Assembly (NCBI GenBank): GCA_002792135.1
Contig: PFNU01000008.1
Coordinates: 1-5,836 of the forward strand
Length of the DNA: 5,836 bases
Direction of reading: 5' to 3'
Source of the DNA: a bacterium (Candidatus Torokbacteria) CG_4_10_14_0_2_um_filter_35_8
GTDB taxonomy: Bacteria > Patescibacteriota > GCA-2792135
The stretch's first letter is position 1. The number at the start of each line of letters is the position of its first letter. Of this stretch, positions 1-5,698 are shown one piece after another. Both the position numbers and the translations under genes were made by a program. The notes under the pieces were generated by a model. That model made no database searches, was not told the origin of the DNA, and saw nothing but the letters and a program-made list of their open reading frames with translations.

Positions 1-3000
1 CCAAGTCCTTGCAATTCTTTTATTAAAACTCCAAAAGATGCTGGGATATGAGGCTTTTGGATTTTTTCACCCTTTACTATTGATTCATAGGCACGGGCAC
101 GTCCTAAAACGTCATCTGATTTAATAGTAAGCATTTCCTGCAAAGTATGAGCAGCACCATATGCTTCAAGTGCCCAGACTTCCATCTCTCCAAATCTTTG
201 GCCTCCAAATTGTGCTTTACCGCCAAGAGGTTGCTGAGTAACTAAAGAATAAGGACCTGTAGAACGAGCATGCATTTTTTCTTCAACTAAGTGTTCAAGT
301 TTTAGAATATATATTATTCCGACAGTAGTTTTATCTTTAAAAAACTCTCCTGTCCTTCCGTCTATAAGTTGCACTTTTCCATCCTCTGGCAGACCTGCCT
401 TCTTGAGCTCCTTTTTGATAGTTTCTAAAGATACTCCATTAAAAACTGGAGTTGCTACTTTGTACCCCAAATTTTTTGCTGCCCAACCTAGATGAGTCTC
501 AAGAAGCTGTCCAATATTCATTCTTGATGCAACGCCCAGAGGATTCAAGATTATATCGACGGGTTGCCCATTGGGAAGACAGGGTATATCTTCAACAGGA
601 ACAATTTTAGAAATTACCCCTTTGTTACCATGATGACCTGCAAGTTTGTCTCCTACTTGGATTTTTTTTAAATTGGCAACTGAGACCTGAATTCTTTTTA
701 TAACGCCGGATTCTAATTTGTCACCTTGCTCTCTAGTAAAAATTTTAATATCAACAACTTTACCATGTTCACCATGAGGAAGTCTAAGAGAAGTATCCTT
801 TACATCTTTGGCTTCTTCTCCAAAAATAGCTTTAAGAAGCCTCTCTTCTGCAGTGAGCTCTGTTTCTCCCTTTGGGGTAATTTTTCCTACTAAAATATCT
901 CCAGGGCCAACTTTTGCTCCAATTCGAACAATTCCCTCCTCATCTAAATCTTTAAGTTTTAATTCGCCTACATTAGGAATATCTCTTGTTACTACTTCAG
1001 ATCCTAGCTTTATCTCGCGAATATCTACTATATGATCCTCAATATGAATAGAGGTAAATTTATCTTGCTCTACTACCCGCTCAGAAACAAGGATAGCATC
1101 CTCATAATTTCCACCACCCCAAGACATGAAAGCGACAAGTAAATTTTGCCCCAAAGCAAGCTCACCCTCATCAGTTGATGCTCCATCAGCAAGAATATGT
1201 CCTTTTGATACTTTATCACCTTTTTCTACAAGGGGTTTTTGATTAAGACAAGTAGAAACATTAGATCTCTCAAAAGAGAAAAGGTCATAATCTTTAATGT
1301 TGCCATCTTCTTCTAAGACTTTAATATGATCTGCATCAACCTCAATTACCTTACCTTTTTTTCTGCAAACAACTAGGTGTCCAGAGTCTTTAGCAGCTTT
1401 TTTTTCCATGCCTGTCCCCACAATAGGAGCATCAGGTTTTATGGTGGATACAGCTTGACGTTGCATATTCGATCCCATAAGAGCACGGTTTGCGTCATCA
1501 TGTTCTAAAAAAGGAATGAGAGCAGAAGAAATACTTACAATTTGCTGGGGAGAAACATCAAGGTAGTCAATTTTTGAAGTAGGATAAATACGAGGCTCTC
1601 CATTTACTCTTACTTCAGCATGGCGCTCTAGAAAATATCCTTTTTTATCAATAGAAATCTTCGCAGGACCTATTGTTTTGCCTTCCTCTTCATGAGCATC
1701 AAGGTATTCTATTTCTTCTGAGACAAAGCGTCTTATACGAACTTTTTTAAAAGGGAGCTTTTCAATTTCCTTAGCAAGCGTTTTAGTTATCTCGCTATCT
1801 TTTTTGAAAACTACATGCTCTTTTACTTTAATGTCTTTTGATAAAACTTTACCCTCTAGCAAAGAGGCTTTGTTTTCTACTTCCTTTACAACTTTTCTAT
1901 AAGGGGTCTCCAAAAAACCATATTCATTAAGTCTTGCAAGACAAGCAAGATTATTAATAAGTCCAATATTTGGTCCTTCTGGTGTTTCAATAGGACAAAT
2001 TCTTCCATAGTGAGTTCGGTGCACATCTCTTACTTCCATACCTGCTCTATCCCTAGAAAGACCACCTGGTCCCATGGTTGATATTCTTCTCTTGTGTTCT
2101 AACTCTGCTAAAGGGTTAGTTTGATCCATAAATTGTGAAAGTTGAGAAGAAGAGAAAAATTCATGCATTGCTGCAACTATGGGGCGGACATTGATAAGTA
2201 AAGCAGGAGTAACCGTTGTAATATCAGCAGTACTCATACGATCTTTAATAATTCTTACCATACGGCTAAGACCGAGGCGAAATTTCTGTTGTACAAGTTC
2301 CCCAACTGCCTTTACTCTTCTATTACCAAGATGATCAATATCATCTTCAAGCCCCTGACTTTTATTTAATTGTATTAATTCTCTAACAACAGCAACTAGA
2401 TCCTCTTTTCTAAAAATTCTATTCCTGGCAGTATTAGAAACAGAAAGGTTGAGTCTCTGGTTCAATTTAAAACGCCCCACTTTTCCTAAATCATACCTTT
2501 CTAAATTAAAAAACATAGAGTGAATTAAAGATCTAGCATTATCCTCTGTTGCAAGATCTCCGGGACGAATTTTCCTATATACAGCTTTTAGTCCCTCGCC
2601 CACACTTTTTGCAGTATCTTTCTTTATGGTTGCTTCAATGTATCTAAATTCAGGATCATTGTCTATGTCTTTAAATAAATCAAAAATTTCCTGATCAGTT
2701 CCATAACCAAAGGCTCTTAAAAGAGAAGTTATTGCAACTTTTCTTTTTCGATCAATTCTTGCAGTGATTACTCCATTCTTATCAGTTTCAATCTCCAGCC
2801 ATGCGCCTCTATTAGGGATTACTTTAGCACCATAAAATTTTCTTTCTCCAAAGATTTGACCACTAAAAGACACTCCTGGTGATCTAATTAGCTGAGAAAC
2901 CACTACTCTTTCCACTCCATTAATAATAAAAGTGCCCCTCTCAGTCATAAGGGGAAAATCACCCATGTAAATTTCTTGCTCTTTTATCTCCCCTGTTTCT

Positions 3001-3296
3001 TTGTTGAGAAGGGAGACTTTGCTCTTCAGAGGGGCCTCAAAAGTTGCGTTTTTTTTCTTGGCTTGTTTTTCAGAATACTTTGGCTTATCAAGACGATAAT
3101 CGACTATCTTCAGTTCTAAAAGTTTCTCTGTAAAATCTTTAACAGGATTAATTTCATTAAAAATTTCTTTTAATCCTTCTTTTACAAACCATCCATAAGA
3201 ATTCTTTTGGATTTCTGTTAAGTCTGGCAAATCCATTATTGGCCTAAAATCTGTAAAATACTTTCTATCACTTTTAAGTTTGATATTAGAAGACAT
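1..3296 (-). CDS. rpoB: DNA-directed RNA polymerase subunit beta, 3' end cut by the window edge
   Basis: This is the beta subunit of RNA polymerase, which with beta' forms the catalytic cleft in the cytoplasm. From the ATG at 3296, 1098 codons translate without a stop. Visible signatures are the N-terminal GVERVVVSQLIRSPGV stretch (residues 127-142), the rifampicin-pocket segment (about 380-420, including SSQLSQFMDQ and HKRRIS), CPIETPEGPNIGLIN (434-448), the flap-proximal PKGETELTAEERLL near 807, GHHGNKGVISK (from 887), SRMNIGQLLETHLG (around M926), and the C-terminal GGQRFGEMEVWALEAYGA and KSDDVLGR blocks. The last visible residues, VLIKELQGL, match the family's extreme C-terminus, so only a few codons to a few dozen should be missing. 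There are no large lineage inserts. Rif-pocket positions equivalent to E. coli Q513, D516, H526, R529, S531 and I572 are the usual sensitive residues; L533 is Met (M408). The start is supported by a purine-rich Shine-Dalgarno and by homology. rpoC normally follows, outside this window. Confidence 0.98.
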   Translation of the reverse strand, partial: MSSNIKLKSDRKYFTDFRPIMDLPDLTEIQKNSYGWFVKEGLKEIFNEINPVKDFTEKLLELKIVDYRLDKPKYSEKQAKKKNATFEAPLKSKVSLLNKETGEIKEQEIYMGDFPLMTERGTFIINGVERVVVSQLIRSPGVSFSGQIFGERKFYGAKVIPNRGAWLEIETDKNGVITARIDRKRKVAITSLLRAFGYGTDQEIFDLFKDIDNDPEFRYIEATIKKDTAKSVGEGLKAVYRKIRPGDLATEDNARSLIHSMFFNLERYDLGKVGRFKLNQRLNLSVSNTARNRIFRKEDLVAVVRELIQLNKSQGLEDDIDHLGNRRVKAVGELVQQKFRLGLSRMVRIIKDRMSTADITTVTPALLINVRPIVAAMHEFFSSSQLSQFMDQTNPLAELEHKRRISTMGPGGLSRDRAGMEVRDVHRTHYGRICPIETPEGPNIGLINNLACLARLNEYGFLETPYRKVVKEVENKASLLEGKVLSKDIKVKEHVVFKKDSEITKTLAKEIEKLPFKKVRIRRFVSEEIEYLDAHEEEGKTIGPAKISIDKKGYFLERHAEVRVNGEPRIYPTSKIDYLDVSPQQIVSISSALIPFLEHDDANRALMGSNMQRQAVSTIKPDAPIVGTGMEKKAAKDSGHLVVCRKKGKVIEVDADHIKVLEEDGNIKDYDLFSFERSNVSTCLNQKPLVEKGDKVSKGHILADGASTDEGELALGQNLLVAFMSWGGGNYEDAILVSERVVEQDKFTSIHIEDHIVDIREIKLGSEVVTRDIPNVGELKLKDLDEEGIVRIGAKVGPGDILVGKITPKGETELTAEERLLKAIFGEEAKDVKDTSLRLPHGEHGKVVDIKIFTREQGDKLESGVIKRIQVSVANLKKIQVGDKLAGHHGNKGVISKIVPVEDIPCLPNGQPVDIILNPLGVASRMNIGQLLETHLGWAAKNLGYKVATPVFNGVSLETIKKELKKAGLPEDGKVQLIDGRTGEFFKDKTTVGIIYILKLEHLVEEKMHARSTGPYSLVTQQPLGGKAQFGGQRFGEMEVWALEAYGAAHTLQEMLTIKSDDVLGRARAYESIVKGEKIQKPHIPASFGVLIKELQGL

Positions 3297-3299
3297 AAA

Positions 3300-3310
3300 A
3301 ACTTTCCCTA
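3300..3310 (-). promoter_or_regulatory. Ribosome binding site of rpoB
   Basis: On the minus strand TAGGGAAAGT lies directly before TTTTATG. AGGG and the following GAAAG give a moderate Shine-Dalgarno match that supports the ATG at 3296. The AGGGA can also pair with an upstream UCCCU (minus-strand copy at 3325-3329), which could mask it. Confidence 0.6.
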
Positions 3311-3391
3311 TCAAAAAAATATTAAGGGATTTTACAGAACCTTAAATTTGTTTTCTAAATTTGGGTCTCGGAAGAGAGGAGCAAATTTAAG
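3305..3391 (-). promoter_or_regulatory. Structured 5' leader of rpoB with alternative stems
   Basis: The minus-strand leader contains several complementary segments. CTTAAATTTG (3341-3350, plus strand) is the exact reverse complement of CAAATTTAAG (3382-3391), a 10-bp stem. A second copy, TAAATTTG (3356-3363), can pair with the same partner (3382-3389) as an 8-bp stem enclosing a small TCTC/GAGA hairpin (3366-3377). These two pairings exclude each other. Nearer the start codon, TCCCT/AGGGA (3305-3309 with 3325-3329) can fold over the Shine-Dalgarno. The complementarity is seen directly; any switch-like behaviour is inference, since AT-rich leaders form such matches by chance. Confidence 0.35.
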
Positions 3392-3459
3392 AGAGAAATC
3401 ATTTAGATAAAAACAACTACCTCTAGTTGAATTAAAAATTCTTGTTATAATTGTATCTA

Positions 3460-3488
3460 ATAATAATATAGTTCTTGGTTTATGTCAA
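3460..3488 (-). promoter_or_regulatory. Sigma70-type promoter of rpoB
   Basis: The minus strand carries a consensus -35 box TTGACA (3483-3488), a 17-bp spacer, and TATTAT (3460-3465), one mismatch from the -10 consensus. Transcription would start near 3453 and give a leader of about 155 nt before the rpoB ATG. It is the best promoter match in the window and implies that rpoB starts its own transcript rather than being read through from the gene upstream. Confidence 0.75.
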
Positions 3489-3514
3489 ATAATATGTGTG
3501 GTTTATGAAGAATG

Positions 3515-3534
3515 TTATACACAGATTATCCACA
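3515..3534 (+). promoter_or_regulatory. Tandem pair of DnaA boxes upstream of rpoB
   Basis: TTATCCACA at 3526-3534 is the perfect 9-mer DnaA box. TTATACACA at 3515-3523 is a standard variant. Both are on the plus strand in the same orientation, 11 bp apart start to start, about one helical turn. A weaker candidate in opposite orientation is TGTGGTTTA (3497-3505). The pair lies just upstream of the rpoB -35 box, so it could be an initiator-titration or regulatory site, or part of a replication origin. No dnaA or dnaN gene is visible here, so an origin is not established. Confidence 0.5.
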
Positions 3535-3573
3535 AGTTTTAAAAATATCAAATTACAAACATCAAATTCATCC

Positions 3574-3599
3574 TTCGTCCGCCCCGGGCGGACTACGAA
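3574..3599. repeat. GC-rich palindrome 1 of the composite repeat
   Basis: GTCCGCCC (3577-3584) and GGGCGGAC (3586-3593) are perfect inverted arms around one central base. An outer TTCGT (3574-3578) pairs with ACGAA (3595-3599). The segment is about 70% GC, against a much lower GC content in the surrounding DNA. With a one-base centre it is more a DNA palindrome than a good RNA hairpin. Confidence 0.65.
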
Positions 3600-3638
3600 C
3601 GGGCAAATTCCAATACCAAAATTCCAATTTCAAAACGT

Positions 3639-3693
3639 CGTCATCCTGATCCGCCGAAGTCTGCGGACTTCGGCGGATCCACTCAGAATGACG
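3639..3693. repeat. Nested palindrome 2 of the composite repeat
   Basis: The core arms GATCCGCCGAAGTC (3648-3661) and GACTTCGGCGGATC (3666-3679) pair perfectly over 14 bp around TGCG. Outer arms CGTCATCCTGA (3639-3649) and TCAGAATGACG (3683-3693) pair with one mismatch. As RNA this would be a very stable hairpin in either direction. It has no T-tract directly after it, so it is not a classical terminator, though it may still stop readthrough from the minus-strand gene at 3760-4056 into rpoB. Confidence 0.75.
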
Positions 3694-3759
3694 TAATCTG
3701 TATGTTTAAAATTTTGGATTTTAGTAATTGGTGCTTGTAATTTCTAAATGAAATATATA

Positions 3760-4056
3760 TCATGTTTTCACTTTAGAAATAGGTATTTTCAGCCCATACC
3801 CCAACGCAAGTGCACCTGCCATTCCTATTTTAAAATTCATATTAAACTTTGAAATACTCGTAACAATTAATATCTTAGAAATATCGTTCATGGCCTCATT
3901 ATTCTTCTTGAAAAACTTATCTATAGAAGGCAAAAGAAGACGAGATAACTTTTTGTCTCTAGTAGAAATCCTCATTGAATCCAAAGCCTTATTATCTTTA
4001 TCTAATAACCAAAGAGAAAAATTATCATAATCGTTGGTATTTATTTTAAGAAGCAT
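3760..4056 (-). CDS. TsaB-like N-terminal-domain protein, degenerate, 98 aa
   Basis: TsaB is the non-catalytic partner of TsaD in making the t6A modification of tRNA. This protein reads like the N-terminal half of a TsaB: a short beta start (LLKINTNDY), SRLLLPSIDKFFKKN (38-52) in the helix position, KILIVTSI (61-68), and IGMAGALALGYGLKIP (77-92), which matches the region after the family's GPGSFTGLR motif. That motif is replaced here by SISKFNMNFK (67-76), with all glycines lost. Full TsaB is about 220 aa, so this is one lobe only. The ATG at 4056 is the first after an in-frame stop, and no Shine-Dalgarno is visible. It lies divergently from the membrane protein gene and about 460 bp upstream of rpoB on the same strand. 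The match comes from reading motifs, not a search; it could be a decaying paralogue, a structural relic, or an unrelated protein. Confidence 0.55.
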   Translation of the reverse strand: MLLKINTNDYDNFSLWLLDKDNKALDSMRISTRDKKLSRLLLPSIDKFFKKNNEAMNDISKILIVTSISKFNMNFKIGMAGALALGYGLKIPISKVKT

Positions 4057-4212
4057 ACAATTTTTTAAAATTTTTCAAAAGCTAAGAAATAAGATATATT
4101 TATAATAAGCTACGTTTGCTTTATTGTATAAAAACTACAGGCCATACACTAGGTGTCGGAGGTACAAGCACACTCCAAACTAAAAAGCTAATAAGCTTAA
4201 GAAACTAAAATC
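4057..4212. promoter_or_regulatory. Divergent intergenic region with candidate -10 boxes
   Basis: This 156-bp AT-rich spacer separates the TsaB-like gene (minus) from the flippase-like gene (plus). On the plus strand TATAAT (4101-4106) is a perfect -10 box and TATAAA (4127-4132) another, but neither has a good -35 at normal spacing. A Shine-Dalgarno-like GGAGGT (4158-4163) has no start codon within reach. A small hairpin, AAGCT/AGCTT (4185-4189 with 4194-4198), sits just before the flippase start. Minus-strand promoter signals are only AT-rich and not convincing. Confidence 0.35.
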
Positions 4213-5292
4213 ATGAAAAAAATATCAATCACTATCCTTTCTATTATTTTAGGTGTTGGTACTATACTTATTCTTGCTTATTTTATAGGATTTGGAAAAA
4301 TTCGTGAAGCAACAGGGTTGGTCTCTCTCAAAAACATCTGTCTTCTTGCTTTAATATCTTTTATTCAATCTCTTCTTACCTGCATTGCTTTAAGACGAAT
4401 ACTCTTCTCTTTTGGAATCAGAAAAAAAATGGACATTTTATCACTTTATAATTTTGAACTTATAAAGTCTGCTATAAGCTACATTACTCCTTTTCTTAAT
4501 ACTGGAGGAGAACCGCTACAGATATATCTTTTAAAAAAATATAAAAAGGTGCCACTTAAGACAGGGATATCAGCTGTTATCCTAGATAAAGTTTTGAGAC
4601 TTTCCTTAAGTATTGCTTTAGTTTTTCTAGGCATTCTCATTACTTTTTTTGTCTCCCGAATATCTATTAAAGCTATTATTCTCATTATTTTGATTATTCT
4701 TCCTGCTGTTCTCATGCTTTACTTCTTTTATAAAAAATCCCTAGTAAGCGATTCTGAAGGGATTATTAACTTTCTTCTGCTTATCTTCTGCGGGATTTTC
4801 AGATTAAGTTTTCTTAAAAAAATTAAGGATCCAGTAGGTAAAATAGATAAAGCAATTACTTATTTCCTCAAGAATAAGGTAAAAGAAATTTTAATTTTAA
4901 GTTATATTAATGCTTTAATTGTTCTTTCTACTTTTCTACAATTCTACATCATTCTTAATTCTCTAAATTATAATCCTACCTTATCTGATCTTCTAATTAT
5001 TTTTACAGTTTTTAATCTTTCTATTCTTATTCCTATACCAGCAGGGCTTGGAGTATTCGAAGTCGGCGGTACAGGAATTTTTATTATACAGGGTATTGGC
5101 GCAAACTTGGGTTTTGTTTTTGCTTTAGTTTTGAGGGTGGTAAATATCATTACTACTATTCCCGGATTAATACTTACTTTTCATTATGGAATTAGACTAA
5201 GAAAAGCAATTAAGATATCTATTAAAACTTTGGTGCAACATTTGGGTCAGAAGACTTCGGGGAATGGGATTTTTAGGAATCACGAATCATGA
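4213..5292 (+). CDS. Lysylphosphatidylglycerol-synthase-TM / UPF0104 flippase-like membrane protein, 359 aa
   Basis: This is an integral membrane protein of the family that forms the transmembrane part of MprF and many stand-alone proteins linked to lipid or glycolipid translocation. The substrate here is unknown. Hydrophobic segments are visible at about 5-27, 40-60, 127-147, 152-173, 184-200, 226-250, 258-277 and 300-325. Two family motifs are clear: TPFLNTGGEPLQIYLL (92-107), with the conserved GGEP, and PIPAGLGVFEVGGTGIF (274-290). There is no soluble aminoacyl-transferase domain, so it is not a complete MprF. The ATG at 4213 begins a typical MKK signal-anchor start, but there is no strong Shine-Dalgarno. 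The last 15 or so residues (GQKTSGNGIFRNHES) are hydrophilic and are encoded where the DNA enters a 7-bp tandem repeat, so the tail is probably not conserved. No neighbour shares its strand. Confidence 0.9.
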   Translation: MKKISITILSIILGVGTILILAYFIGFGKIREATGLVSLKNICLLALISFIQSLLTCIALRRILFSFGIRKKMDILSLYNFELIKSAISYITPFLNTGGEPLQIYLLKKYKKVPLKTGISAVILDKVLRLSLSIALVFLGILITFFVSRISIKAIILIILIILPAVLMLYFFYKKSLVSDSEGIINFLLLIFCGIFRLSFLKKIKDPVGKIDKAITYFLKNKVKEILILSYINALIVLSTFLQFYIILNSLNYNPTLSDLLIIFTVFNLSILIPIPAGLGVFEVGGTGIFIIQGIGANLGFVFALVLRVVNIITTIPGLILTFHYGIRLRKAIKISIKTLVQHLGQKTSGNGIFRNHES

Positions 5293-5305
5293 ATCAAGAA
5301 TATAA
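5278..5305 (+). repeat. 7-bp tandem repeat at the end of the membrane protein gene
   Basis: Units AATCACG, AATCATG, AATCAAG and the degraded AATATAA follow one another from 5278 to 5305. The stop codon TGA (5290-5292) falls inside the repeat, so the final residues NHES are repeat-encoded. The repeat may have been inserted or expanded over the original gene end. Confidence 0.7.
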
Positions 5306-5379
5306 GAAACATACCAGAGTGTAATCTTCAAATAACTAAAGACAGAAGACTAATATCTTTTTTCTTGGTGTTTTTTGTT

Positions 5380-5431
5380 AAAAAAACAAAAGCCTACTTG
5401 AATAAGGTATAAGAAAATAGAGTAAAGCTTT
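5380..5431 (-). terminator. Possible rho-independent terminator of the HTH gene
   Basis: On the minus strand AAAGCTTTAC (5422-5431) can pair with GTAGGCTTT (5389-5397) with an internal mismatch. A U-rich run (TTTTGTTTTTTT, 5380-5391) follows. The loop is long (about 24 nt), which weakens the call. It lies downstream of the minus-strand gene ending at 5446. Confidence 0.3.
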
Positions 5432-5445
5432 GGCATTCATATTTA

Positions 5446-5673
5446 TCAGTTTAAGAAGGACTTTTTACGTCCTTCTACCCGCGTCTTCCCTAATTGTTCT
5501 AAAACTTCTTTATAACCTGTAATCTTTTTTTCTGACCAACTAAACTTCTTCTGAATTTCCTTATCTGTCAATTTTTTTGTGTCGTGATAATAGACGTAAA
5601 CTAACAATTCCCGCCAGTCAATACCACGCTAGGCGCAAATAATCTTTAAATGCTCCTCTTCCCAATCCTCCAT
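5446..5673 (-). pseudogene. Small HTH-like protein gene interrupted by an in-frame TAG at codon 15
   Basis: Reading from the ATG at 5673 gives MEDWEEEHLKIICA, then TAG (5629-5631), then 60 more residues in the same frame to a TGA at 5446-5448. The second part contains a helix-turn-helix-like stretch, LTDKEIQKKF then WSEKKITGYKEVLEQLG (35-62), followed by a basic tail (RVEGRKKS), which suggests a small DNA-binding protein. The Shine-Dalgarno GAGGAG is well spaced before the ATG and the promoter is strong, so the gene was functional recently or still is. A single C-to-T change at a Gln codon (CAG) would explain the TAG. Other possibilities are stop readthrough, re-initiation at a TTG (codon 23, 5605-5607), or a sequencing error. 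There is no ATG after the TAG. The exact family is not recognised. Confidence 0.6.
5454..5476. repeat. Perfect 8-bp hairpin within the 3' end of the HTH gene
   Basis: AGAAGGAC (5454-5461) and GTCCTTCT (5469-5476) are perfect inverted arms with a 7-base centre. They lie in the last codons of the HTH gene and encode the EGRKKSF segment. Neither direction has a following T-tract, so this is an mRNA 3' hairpin or chance palindrome rather than a proven terminator. Confidence 0.5.
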
Positions 5674-5681
5674 AAAACACA

Positions 5682-5687
5682 CTCCTC
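5682..5687 (-). promoter_or_regulatory. Strong ribosome binding site of the HTH gene
   Basis: On the minus strand GAGGAG precedes the ATG at 5673 with 8 bases between. It is the best Shine-Dalgarno of any gene in the window and fixes this start, which places the TAG inside the gene rather than upstream of it. Confidence 0.75.
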
Positions 5688-5698
5688 TCTAGATAAAT

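Larger units (their letters stand above)
3550..3743. repeat. Composite inverted-repeat element with two GC-rich palindromes (MITE/REP-like)
   Basis: The ends are imperfect terminal inverted repeats: AAATTACAAACATCAAATT (3550-3568) against the reverse complement of 3726-3743, AAATTACAAGCACCAATT, matching 13 of the first 15 positions. Inside are two GC-rich palindromes (3574-3599 and 3639-3693) in AT-rich DNA, joined by a TTCCAAT/CCAAAATT-rich linker (3607-3632). It has no coding capacity that looks real. The nested design resembles dispersed non-autonomous repeats seen between genes in many uncultured small-genome bacteria. No convincing target-site duplication was found. Confidence 0.55.

Noticed and set aside
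808..1035. Plus-strand 75-codon open frame
   Set aside because: It lies wholly antisense to conserved rpoB sequence and has a low-complexity Ser/Pro-rich translation; a shadow frame.
3496..3696. Plus-strand 66-codon open frame
   Set aside because: It runs through the DnaA boxes and both palindromes of the composite repeat; its codons are repeat-derived and no Shine-Dalgarno or protein motif is present.
4479..4715. Minus-strand 78-codon open frame
   Set aside because: Antisense to the flippase-like gene, including its conserved GGEP motif; shadow frame.
4968..5150. Minus-strand 60-codon open frame
   Set aside because: Antisense to the conserved PIPAGLGVFE region of the flippase-like gene; shadow frame.
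5289..5324. Plus-strand 11-codon ORF overlapping the flippase stop (ATGA overlap)
   Set aside because: Very short, starts inside the 7-bp tandem repeat, and has no recognisable product.
5373..5391. TTTTGTT/AACAAAA hairpin as a terminator of the flippase-like gene
   Set aside because: The stem is almost all A-T and no T-tract follows on the plus strand; more likely part of the minus-strand U-rich tail.
5446..5673. Alternative genetic code (UAG as sense) for the organism
   Set aside because: Only one in-frame TAG is seen, in a small accessory gene; the long rpoB and flippase frames contain none, so a single mutation or readthrough is simpler.
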